The notes under the pieces are model-generated. The model was not told the origin of the DNA and searched no databases. It was given only the letters and a program-made list of their open reading frames with translations. The position numbers and the translations under genes were made by a program. This document shows, one piece after another, positions 6,524 to 12,860 of a DNA stretch of 12,860 bases; position 1 is the stretch's first letter, and each line of letters starts with the position of its first letter. Source of the DNA: Chlamydiota bacterium (GTDB lineage Bacteria; Chlamydiota; Chlamydiia; Chlamydiales; Waddliaceae); contig JAAKFP010000024.1 of the NCBI GenBank assembly GCA_011065005.1, positions 1 through 12,860 on the forward strand, in the 5' to 3' direction.

Positions 6524-7873
6524 TCAAGATGCGTACTGTTGAATTCTTGGAATTTCAACTGGGTTCTGTTTCAGGTTGTATTTTACCTTAGTGCTCAATT
6601 CCCTATCAGCGATTTCGTCAAGGTAATCTAGTGATTCCTTCCAGAAGTTCCGGGCTTCTTCAATACGATTTTGTTTTAGATAGACATTACCAAGAGAAAG
6701 ATATTTTTTAGCTAGGGTTCGTTGATCGTCTCCTACGATTTTTCCAATTTCAATGGCTTTCAAAAAGTATTCCTCTGCTAAATCAAATTGACCGTTAAGT
6801 TCATAGGCGCAAGCCAAGGTGTCATAAAAGGCACAATAGTAGCTAGGTGCATCAACCTGGCTCTGTTCTAAAATTTCAATAGCCTCCAAGGCATACCTGA
6901 TAGAGGGCTCAGCTTCATTTTGAAGAAAATGAAGATAGGCGATGCAGTTGACCGTATTTGCCGCCTCTGCAGGATCGTTCCTTTCTTTATAGATTGTCTG
7001 CGCTTTAAGATAATCGCTTTTAGCATCATCAAAGCGGTGCTGCCTTGTCTTGCAGATTCCAAGGCCTATGTAAATCCATGGTTGGTTGTAACCATTTTTT
7101 TCTAGTGCTGTATAGTAGCAATTTTCTGCTTCCTTCCACTGGTCATTTTTTTTATAAAGCCAAGCTAAGTGTGAGTGGTCAAACTGATCGGTAATATCAG
7201 CCATCGACTCATAACTTTTTAATGCTTTCGCATAATCGTTGTGTTGTTGGTAATGACTAGACAGCAGCCAATAAGCAAAAATCAAGCTATGCTTGCGATC
7301 TCCGCCCTGAAACTCTTGAATCCTTTGTTGAAGATGCTCTTCCGCATTTTTAGGATCCAGTTCAAAGCTATAAATATTTGTGAGGAGATAGCTGCTTGAA
7401 TACATTTTTACCCATAGCATGATATTGCTTTCTTTATTACCTTCCATGAATTCTGAAAGAGCTTCATAGCTATCAAAGTGGTAGCGCTCTGCATCATAAT
7501 GGCTTTGTTGCGCTTGAGCAAGGAAGCCCAGATTAAAGCTGTTCTCTGCCCATTCAAGAGATTTTTCTTTAGCGCACTCTCTGCCTTTGAGAAAATACTT
7601 TTTTGAATTTTCAATGTCTCCTTAATGATGATAAATGTTGCCATAAACTTTGTATGCTCTTGAAAGATCCTGTGCCCTTTCAGAGTCATTTTCAAAGACC
7701 GCGATACTTTTTTGAATCCACATTTTTCCGAATGAATAGTAACCCGTATCATCGGATAGTTCAGCGATCATCCTATAAAAGTCACCGCTTCCATTTTCTT
7801 TTATGTAGAGGGTTGTACCTCCGAATAATAGACAAATGATGGTTATTGTGATGATTAGGAAGTATTTTTTCAT
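6524..7873 (-). pseudogene. TPR-repeat protein with signal-anchor, interrupted by an in-frame TAA
   Basis: One reading frame of 450 codons begins at the ATG at 7873 (TAAGGT 6 nt upstream) and ends at 6524. It is broken only by TAA at codon 84 (plus-strand 7622-7624). Before the stop lies a hydrophobic signal-anchor (residues about 4-22, no lipobox) and the start of a TPR helix pair, SRAYKVYGNIYHH. After it the same frame continues GDIENSKKYFLKG, the normal second half of that repeat. Further TPR units follow, such as AWLYKKNDQWKEAENCYYTA, YIGLGICKTRQHRFDDAKSD and YLSLGNVYLKQNRIEEARNF. The intact ancestor would be an extracytoplasmic TPR scaffold. The 307-codon downstream frame begins at the ATG at 7447, which has no good ribosome site. 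A CAA-to-TAA change would explain the stop; readthrough or base-call error is possible. Confidence 0.8.
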
Positions 7874-7899
7874 AGTTTCACCTTATTTAAGATAATTAA

Positions 7900-8738
7900 A
7901 TTATTGCTGAACCCCTTCTGGAGCTTTTTGACCTAGATCCCATTAAGTTTTTAGATTCCGATAAACAGGGCGAAAAATCTGAAGAGATTATCGAGAAGAT
8001 TTATGAGCTGGCTTTGTCGTCTCAACAGGAAAAGACAAAAGAAAAATTGGACTTATGGCAAAAGTTTGGAAAACAGGTCAAATTCATCTTAAGAAAAGGA
8101 TCGCAAGGGTTAAAAAAGCTCTCGTTCGATGAGCTCTCCACATTGATGCAATCCTATCGTCAAGTTGTCTCAGATCTTGCATATGATCTTGTTTCAGAAG
8201 GATTTTTAGATTTTCAACCTTGGCAGGAGGGAAATATGCACGGAATTCCCTCGATTACAAGACCCGTCGCCGCCTCCCAAATTATCACAAATAATATTCA
8301 AGTGACGTTTCTTGCTTTTGCATTTGGAATTACTGCCGGTATCGGGACCACATATTTGCTTATCCATAATGGAATTCATCTAGGTGCTGTGATGAGTTGG
8401 CTCTATTTACAAGGCAACGGCAAAGCATTTTGGGGTTGGATCATGCCTCACTCTGGCACAGAGCTTTTGCTATCATTCTTGCAGGAGGTGCAGGGTTTAT
8501 ATTGGCAGACGCTATCCTCCGCCCTGGTGATCGAAAGCGAAAATCTGTATTGAAGTTTGCTGCAACTAAAGCCCTTACGATCGAGATCGGGTGCATGTTC
8601 ATGCTGTTGATTGCCGGCCTCATTGAAGGATTTATTTCCCCGAGTTCTATTGGATTTTCTGCTCGGGTATTATGGCTCATCTGTAGTTGCTTCTTATGGG
8701 CGACATATTTCCTTTATACACATCGTAAGTGTGTATAG
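7900..8738 (+). pseudogene. SpoIIM/DUF95-family membrane protein remnant, frameshifted
   Basis: The frame starting at TTG 8014 carries the family's N-terminal helical region (LKKLSFDELSTLMQSYRQVV followed by SDLAY). It then carries the membrane part, ASQIITNNIQVTFLAFAFG and WGWIMPHSGTEL. After 'gagctttt' near 8461-8471 the family sequence moves to another frame, AIILAGGAGFILADAILRPG and then LIEGFISPSS, ending at 8738. Loss of one T from the T-run would explain this. About 80-100 residues usual between the two halves seem missing. Coding-like sequence without a start extends upstream to 7900, only 27 bp from the divergent TPR gene, so the 5' end looks truncated too. SpoIIM-like proteins outside sporulating bacteria are poorly understood multipass membrane proteins. 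Confidence 0.75.
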
Positions 8739-8766
8739 AAGAATTTGTTGAATCCTACAATTTTCC

Positions 8767-8795
8767 TTGCGGGTTAGTCCTTTCTACCTTAAAAT
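8767..8795 (+). promoter_or_regulatory. Probable promoter of the DUF3604 gene
   Basis: TTGCGG (8767-8772) and TAAAAT (8790-8795) are separated by 17 bp, 31 bp before the ATG at 8826. A strong AGGAGGA lies at 8814-8820. The match is moderate but the spacing and position are good, and the upstream gene is a pseudogene. Confidence 0.4.
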
Positions 8796-8825
8796 TGCCA
8801 CTTTCATATAGATAGGAGGAAATTC

Positions 8826-10832
8826 ATGCGACGTTCCATTTGTTACTGCGAACCAAATCAAGCGCTAGCCGGAGAAATCAACACATGGAAGTTCCTCTAC
8901 ACCACAGCGGTGAATCTACCAAAAGGAACCCTTTTCCGATTTGATCTAATGAGCGACGGGCGAGAAATCGACTGGGAGCTTCCCGATACGAATCCAAAGA
9001 AAAGTGCAAATGTCATCTATGCAAAATTAGAAAGTGGTAAAACGATCCCCGCGAAAGAGATCGAGATCCCAGACACATACGCTCCACAATATGAGTTTGA
9101 ACTTCCCACTAAGATTGAGGCGGGTGGTACTTTCACAATAATTGTTGGTTCTTCTAAGCTAACAGATAAACTACAAGCGAAAAATGGAACTTCCACCCAG
9201 ACCTACTCACAGAGGCGTCGCCCCTTCCTCCTCTATATCGACCCTACAGGAAAAAGACATTTTGAAGACCCCGAAATGTTTTCCATGGATATACGGGGAA
9301 ATGCTCTTGACAAGATCAAAATCCTCACACCCTCTTTTGTTACCAGAAATAAACGTTTCGACATTATCGTTCGCTTTGAAGACGAGTTTGGCAATCTCAC
9401 AAGCTATGCACCCGAAAACACTCTCATAGAATTAACTTATGAAAAGCTCAGAGAAAACCTGAACTGGAAGCTTTTTGTTCCTGAAACAGGGTTTATCGCT
9501 CTACCCAATCTATATTTTAACGATATCGGAATCTACACCATACAACTCACAAATATCGCCACAAAGGAAACCTTCCGATCCTCCCCTATCAAGTGTTTCA
9601 ACGAGAATGAACAAAACCTTTTTTGGGGGCTCTTACACGGAGAATCTGTTCGTGTTGATTCTACAGAAAATATCGAAAGTTGTTTGCGACATTTCAGAGA
9701 CGAGAAAGCTTTGAATTTCTTTGCGTCATCCTGTTTCGAAAACCTTAGGGAAACTCCGAATGATATCTGGAGATTGATCAATCAGAACATAAGTGACTTT
9801 GATGAGGGTGAACGTTTTGTGACCATGTTAGGTTTCCAATGGCAAGGCACTCCCAAGACGGAAGGATTGCGACAATTTATCTTCGCAAAAGATAACAAGC
9901 AGCTCCTGAGAAAAAAGGATGCCAAAAACAGTTCTCTGAAAAAGATCTATAAAAGCAATTCACCCAAAGATTTCCTATCGATCCCTTGTTTTACAATGGG
10001 AAAAGGGATGGACTTTGATTTTAAAGATTTCCAGCCTGAGTTCGAACGTGTTGTTGAGATATATAACTCCTGGGGATCTTCGGAATGCACCAAAAAGGAT
10101 GGCAATCCCCGTCCAATAAAAGGACCTCCAAAGAAAGGAGTGCAGGAAAGTGCAGAAGGTTCGCTCGTCCAAGCCCTTCTAAAAAATAAAAGGTTTGGCT
10201 TTGTTGCCGGCGGATTAGATGACCGGGGTGCCTATGCAAATTTCTTTGGCGAAGATCAGGAACAGTACTCCCCCGGACTCACAGCGATCGTTACTCCGGA
10301 ATACTCCAGAGCTTCAATGTATGACGCTCTCTACAGAAGGTCCTGCTACGCTACGACGGGTGAGAAAATTATTGTTGGCCTGTATTTAGCAGGGATTCCC
10401 ATGGGAATGGAGACGAACACATTAGACAAGCATGGACTAAACATCAATCGGCACCTCTCTGGATATGTCGCTGGCACAACGAAGCTGAAAACTATTGAAA
10501 TCATTCGAAATGGCAAAACGATCAAAACTTTTAAGCCTGACGACTATCATTATGAATACTCATATGATGATATGACTCCCCTTCTTGATGCAACTATCGA
10601 TGCGAAAGATAACAATCCCCCCTTTGTCTTCTATTATCTGAGAGTCACCCAGCAAGATGGACATATGGCCTGGAGCTCCCCCATTTGGGTCGATTATATT
10701 CCGGGGGAGCCCATGTCAAAGCGTTCTAAAGCTCTCTTGAAAAACACGAAAAAATCGACGTTGGATAAAGATTCTGATGACCCAGGTGAAGACTTAGAAG
10801 ATTCCGATAACGACGAGGGAAGTGAGGAGTGA
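8826..10832 (+). CDS. DUF3604 protein lacking the family's metal-binding residues (CT425-like)
   Basis: The 668-residue frame aligns by eye with DUF3604 proteins, whose core resembles PHP-type metal-dependent hydrolases. Residues 1-255 form beta-rich N-terminal domains. The catalytic-type region then shows FWGLLHGESV (266-275) where WGDLHVHS is usual, and ASSCFEN (300-306) where TDH is usual. GFQWQG (336-341) stands for GYEW, IPCFT (386-390) for PHH, and GGLDDRG (462-468) for SDDH. EIYNSWGSSE (411-420) and RRSCYATTGEKI (504-515) are retained. The fold thus appears intact while nearly all His/Asp ligands are replaced, which suggests a pseudoenzyme. The C-terminus (647-668) is very acidic. AGGAGGA precedes the ATG by 5 nt. 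No signal peptide is evident. A chlamydial homologue, CT425, is remembered between the tlyC and ubiE homologues, as here. Confidence 0.85.
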   Translation: MRRSICYCEPNQALAGEINTWKFLYTTAVNLPKGTLFRFDLMSDGREIDWELPDTNPKKSANVIYAKLESGKTIPAKEIEIPDTYAPQYEFELPTKIEAGGTFTIIVGSSKLTDKLQAKNGTSTQTYSQRRRPFLLYIDPTGKRHFEDPEMFSMDIRGNALDKIKILTPSFVTRNKRFDIIVRFEDEFGNLTSYAPENTLIELTYEKLRENLNWKLFVPETGFIALPNLYFNDIGIYTIQLTNIATKETFRSSPIKCFNENEQNLFWGLLHGESVRVDSTENIESCLRHFRDEKALNFFASSCFENLRETPNDIWRLINQNISDFDEGERFVTMLGFQWQGTPKTEGLRQFIFAKDNKQLLRKKDAKNSSLKKIYKSNSPKDFLSIPCFTMGKGMDFDFKDFQPEFERVVEIYNSWGSSECTKKDGNPRPIKGPPKKGVQESAEGSLVQALLKNKRFGFVAGGLDDRGAYANFFGEDQEQYSPGLTAIVTPEYSRASMYDALYRRSCYATTGEKIIVGLYLAGIPMGMETNTLDKHGLNINRHLSGYVAGTTKLKTIEIIRNGKTIKTFKPDDYHYEYSYDDMTPLLDATIDAKDNNPPFVFYYLRVTQQDGHMAWSSPIWVDYIPGEPMSKRSKALLKNTKKSTLDKDSDDPGEDLEDSDNDEGSEE

Positions 10833-10833
10833 G

Positions 10834-10922
10834 TAAATTTTAACCACAGATGCACACAGATAAACACAGATGTGTTGGTAAATTATCTGTGTTTATCTGT
10901 GTGCATCTGTGGTTAAAATTTA
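10834..10922. repeat. Perfect 38-bp inverted repeat directly after the DUF3604 stop
   Basis: Arms 10834-10871 and 10885-10922 are perfect reverse complements around a 13-nt loop. The element begins one base after the stop codon. The arms contain ACAGAT iterations (ACCACAGATGCACACAGAT). The right arm shares 35 identical nt with 163-197, making this the complete copy of that family. It could form a very stable transcript hairpin and end or protect the mRNA. It lacks a T-run, so it is listed as a repeat rather than a terminator. Confidence 0.92.
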
Positions 10923-10954
10923 ACTAAACGTCCCTCTTATCCTGAAGTAGCAAA

Positions 10955-11179
10955 ATGGCAACACTCTTTACAACACTTTGTCTTACATTCGCAGTCATTG
11001 TCTTATGCTTAGTGCTTCTGAGTATAAGTAAACTTATTACAGGAAAGTCGAGGTTTAAACTTGGCACATGTGGCCGTGATCCGACCCAAAAACGAAGCAA
11101 AGAAGAGGGCTGCGGAAATGAGTTCAGTTGCGGCCTGTGTGGGAAATCGGAAGAACCCGAAGAACACAAAGAGGAATAG
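10955..11179 (+). CDS. Small Cys-rich membrane protein, possibly NqrM-like
   Basis: A 74-residue protein with one N-terminal membrane helix (about 3-28). A short soluble tail follows, carrying GTCG (37-40), C53 and CGLC (59-62), and ending in acidic residues. A single helix followed by a GxCG motif and a Cys cluster recalls NqrM (DUF539), the factor needed to mature the iron site of Na+-translocating NADH:quinone reductase, an enzyme chlamydiae possess. That likeness is of pattern only, and spacing differs from the NqrM I remember, so function is inference. The ribosome site is weak (GAAG). Its TAG stop overlaps the GTG start of the menaquinone methyltransferase gene (TAGTG), which supports translation and a shared respiratory role. 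Confidence 0.65.
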   Translation: MATLFTTLCLTFAVIVLCLVLLSISKLITGKSRFKLGTCGRDPTQKRSKEEGCGNEFSCGLCGKSEEPEEHKEE

Positions 11180-11898
11180 TGGCAGAATACACAAAAGAAG
11201 ATCCAAAAACCATTCAGGAAATGTTCGGAAACATTGCCAAGCAATATGACCGAGCGAATAGCTTGCTATCGTTCAATATGCATAAACGATGGAATCGAGA
11301 ACTCGTCAAATTTGTTACCGAAAATGCCTCTCCAAAAAAATATCTCGATCTATGCTGTGGAACAGGAGAGATTGCGTATACCTTTCTTGACCAGGTTGCC
11401 CATCCCTGTGAAGTGTTCTTCCTCGATTTTTGTCCCGAAATGTTAGAGTGCGCAAAAAAGAAAGCAACGCAAAAGGACCTTGGTGACCACCGACTTTATT
11501 ATCTTCAGGCAGACGCTCAGAAGATACCCTTACCAAGTAACAGCATAGAAAGTGTAACGATCGCCTATGGAATACGAAACGTTCAAGACCCCTTGAAGTG
11601 TGCAAAAGAGGTCTTTAGGGTGCTGCAGCCAAAAGGGCGTTTTGGCATTTTAGAGCTTACAAAGCCTACAAATTTTCTGATGAAACTTGGGCATAAAATG
11701 TATTTGAAAGCTCTCCTTCCCATCTTAGGCAAGTGGATTGCGTCGAACCGACAGGCCTATCAATACCTCAGTGGAAGTATCCAGTCTTTCATCTCTGCTG
11801 AGGAGATGGAACACGTTCTGAAAGATGCAGGCTTTCATACAACCTCTCGTCGCCCTCTAAGCGGAGGAATCGCGACGATCATTCTTGGCGAAAAGTGA
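11179..11898 (+). CDS. ubiE: Demethylmenaquinone methyltransferase (UbiE/MenG)
   Basis: This SAM-dependent C-methyltransferase performs the last step of menaquinone synthesis. From the GTG at 11179 the protein has 239 residues, the usual family length. Family signature one is present as YDRANSLLSFNMHKRW (23-38), SAM motif I as LDLCCGTGE (56-64), then GIRNV (131-135) and signature two RVLQPKGRFGILEL (147-160). The frame is open further upstream to a TTG at 11128, but that would add 17 residues lying inside the preceding gene. The GTG overlaps the preceding stop and has AGAGGA just upstream, so it is preferred. Chlamydiae make menaquinone by the futalosine route and have a ubiE homologue (CT428), so MenG activity is more likely than ubiquinone synthesis. 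The acetyltransferase gene begins 1 bp after its stop. Confidence 0.95.
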   Translation: MAEYTKEDPKTIQEMFGNIAKQYDRANSLLSFNMHKRWNRELVKFVTENASPKKYLDLCCGTGEIAYTFLDQVAHPCEVFFLDFCPEMLECAKKKATQKDLGDHRLYYLQADAQKIPLPSNSIESVTIAYGIRNVQDPLKCAKEVFRVLQPKGRFGILELTKPTNFLMKLGHKMYLKALLPILGKWIASNRQAYQYLSGSIQSFISAEEMEHVLKDAGFHTTSRRPLSGGIATIILGEK

Positions 11899-11899
11899 C

Positions 11900-12328
11900 A
11901 TGAAAATTTTTCGAGTTTCCTCTGATGAGGATTATCAACGATGCTTAGAAATACGCCGAAAAGTTTTTATTGAAGAGCAAGGCGTTGATGAAGACATTGA
12001 GATCGATGCCCATGAAAAGGAAGCCATCTACTTTTTGGCGGAGATTCCGGGTACAGCGTGCGCCACAGGACGCTTTCGTCCTTATAAGCAGCTTCTGAAA
12101 TTTGAAAGGATAGCCACTCTGCCAGAATTTCGGGGAAAAGGCATAGCGAAAGCTTTGATGAAAACCATGCAAGAAGTCGGTTATAAAGAATACCCTCATC
12201 ATTTACAGGTTATGAATGCCCAAGAAGATGCAATTCCTTTTTATGAAAAACTTGGGTGGGTCGCTCTAGGAGAGCCATTTTTTGAAGCAGAAATCCCGCA
12301 TAAGGTTATGATCTTTCCACCTAGTTAA
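11900..12328 (+). CDS. GNAT-family N-acetyltransferase (ElaA/YjcF-like)
   Basis: A 142-residue acetyl-CoA-dependent N-acyltransferase of unknown substrate. The start IRRKVFIEEQGVDEDIE is typical of the ElaA/YjcF branch. The acetyl-CoA loop is RGKGIAKALM, preceded by FERIATLPEF, and the C-terminal part reads NAQEDAIPFYEKLGWVALGE followed by a PHKVM-type ending. The ATG at 11900 comes 1 bp after the ubiE stop, giving coupled translation. A TTG 15 nt upstream is a less likely alternative start. Its 3' end overlaps a minus-strand remnant. Position suggests it is the last gene of the operon, but no functional tie to quinone metabolism is evident. Confidence 0.92.
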   Translation: MKIFRVSSDEDYQRCLEIRRKVFIEEQGVDEDIEIDAHEKEAIYFLAEIPGTACATGRFRPYKQLLKFERIATLPEFRGKGIAKALMKTMQEVGYKEYPHHLQVMNAQEDAIPFYEKLGWVALGEPFFEAEIPHKVMIFPPS

Positions 12329-12622
12329 ACCCGGAATTGTAAATGCAGCTTTGTTTTCAGATAGCTTTATAACAGCGAACCTATCCCCCAAAGTTTCTGC
12401 TTTCAAAGATTCATCTTTATTTATAAGGTTTAAGATATAGGGTTTTAGGGCGTCAAGCATGTTTTCTTCTCCGATATATTCTGGTCCTTTGTTCCCAAGT
12501 AGTAAATTTACGTGCTGACCATTTTCATCTACTGCCTCAACGCAACCTGCGCCGCGTGCTACAATGCTTTTAATACCTAATAAGATTAAGTAAAGATAAT
12601 GAGAAATAATGAATTTTAGTAA
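12266..12622 (-). pseudogene. Unrecognised gene remnant without a start codon
   Basis: The minus-strand frame is open from 12622 to the stop at 12266 (118 residues). It looks like protein in composition, for example SHYLYLILLGIKSIVARGAG, VNLLLGNKGPEYIGEENMLD and ETLGDRFAVIKLSENKAAFT. No ATG, GTG or TTG occurs near its beginning; the first ATG is at 12460, well inside. Its last 20 or so codons are antisense to the acetyltransferase gene and are probably not original sequence. I therefore read it as a fragment cut at both ends, with true homology likely confined to about 12330-12610. No family is recognised. A short protein from 12460 is possible but less likely. Confidence 0.45.
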
Positions 12623-12794
12623 CTATTCAGGTCACCATTTCTGGGACGATGGCTGGGCTGTCAAAAATCCTGCTTATCCCAATTAAAACATTGCTATGAG
12701 CGCAAAACTCGGTTGGATGAATTCATAACCCATTAAAATAGTTTGGATAGATCTCAGGCGCGCCTATTTTATAAGATCCCTTATTCAAATCACG

Positions 12795-12860
12795 TTTCCT
12801 GAGGCCCCCGTTTTCATCCCGGACGGTCGGATTTCCCGAGTCCGGTTGGCGACCATAACA
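12795..12860 (-). mobile_element. Group II intron domain V-like hairpin (fragment)
   Basis: On the minus strand a 6-bp stem CCGGAC/GTCCGG is followed by a 2-nt bulge (CC) on the 3' side. A 4-bp upper stem TCGG/CCGA is capped by GAAAT (plus-strand 12818-12846). That is the shape of intron domain V: two helices, a 3' dinucleotide bulge and a GNRA-like loop. ACGGGGGCC follows, as often seen between domains V and VI. The catalytic AGC triad at the base reads AAC here and the loop is one base longer, so it looks decayed or is a chance likeness. No intron 3' end could be fixed. The 12623-12794 stretch beside it shows nothing I recognise. Confidence 0.3.

Noticed and set aside
7408-7752. A 114-codon minus-strand frame spanning the TPR stop
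   Set aside because: It is in a different frame from the TPR sequence, has no TPR pattern, and the codon-84 nonsense explanation keeps one frame throughout; this is a shadow.
8397-8738. A separate 113-codon gene
   Set aside because: Its first part is an out-of-frame shadow and its second part is the C-terminal half of the SpoIIM-like protein, so it is part of one frameshifted gene.
10834-10922. Classical Rho-independent terminator
   Set aside because: The stem is long and perfect but AT-moderate and has no T-run after it on either strand, so it is recorded as a repeat with possible terminator action.
11128-11178. N-terminal extension of UbiE from the TTG at 11128
   Set aside because: The added residues lie inside the preceding gene in another frame and do not resemble the family; the GTG at 11179 gives the normal length.

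Overview
The window looks like a chromosomal piece of a member of the PVC group, most likely an environmental (non-Chlamydiaceae) chlamydia. The basis is gene content and order. Two tiny basic proteins, YbeY, a TlyC/CorC-type protein, a DUF3604 protein and a UbiE/MenG methyltransferase occur in the same relative order as I remember the C. trachomatis block CT421.1, CT421.2, CT422, CT423, CT425 and CT428. The second tiny protein resembles the 'small basic protein' family restricted to Chlamydiae, Verrucomicrobia and relatives. The placement is inference from memory, not from a search.

Layout. 1-118: a minus-strand fragment resembling the 5' end of a group II intron, abutting a CACAGAT-type inverted repeat. 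217-1695 (minus): a large, very basic, unrecognised membrane-associated protein. 1696-2168: no gene; two large inverted repeats, then a near-consensus promoter. 2169-2520: two tiny basic proteins. 2641-6034: a tight operon of ybeY, a DUF21/CBS/CorC_HlyC protein and rny, joining two ribonucleases to a CorC-like membrane protein. 6035-6523: no gene; a small inverted repeat and a 186-nt compound hairpin. 6524-8738: two decayed genes head to head, a TPR protein with an in-frame stop (minus) and a SpoIIM/DUF95-like membrane protein with a frameshift (plus). 8826-10832: a full-length DUF3604 protein that seems to have lost its metal ligands, followed by a perfect 38-bp inverted repeat. 10955-12328: a translationally linked set of a Cys-rich small membrane protein, UbiE/MenG and a GNAT acetyltransferase. 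12266-12622 (minus): an unrecognised coding remnant without a start. 12623-12794: nothing recognised. 12795-12860 (minus): a hairpin shaped like group II intron domain V.

How the genes fit together. The central operon points to RNA processing and turnover: YbeY for rRNA maturation and quality control, RNase Y for membrane-bound mRNA decay, and a CorC-type protein for ion or ribosome homeostasis. The right-hand operon points to menaquinone-dependent respiration: MenG makes the final methylation, and the small Cys-rich membrane protein may be an NqrM-like factor. Core genes are intact, while the spaces between them hold at least four kinds of inverted repeat, apparent intron ends and pseudogenes. 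Conserved chlamydial blocks thus appear separated by repeat-rich, decaying accessory DNA. I found no tRNA, rRNA, CRISPR array or intact transposase gene, and no strong evidence of a wholly new system.
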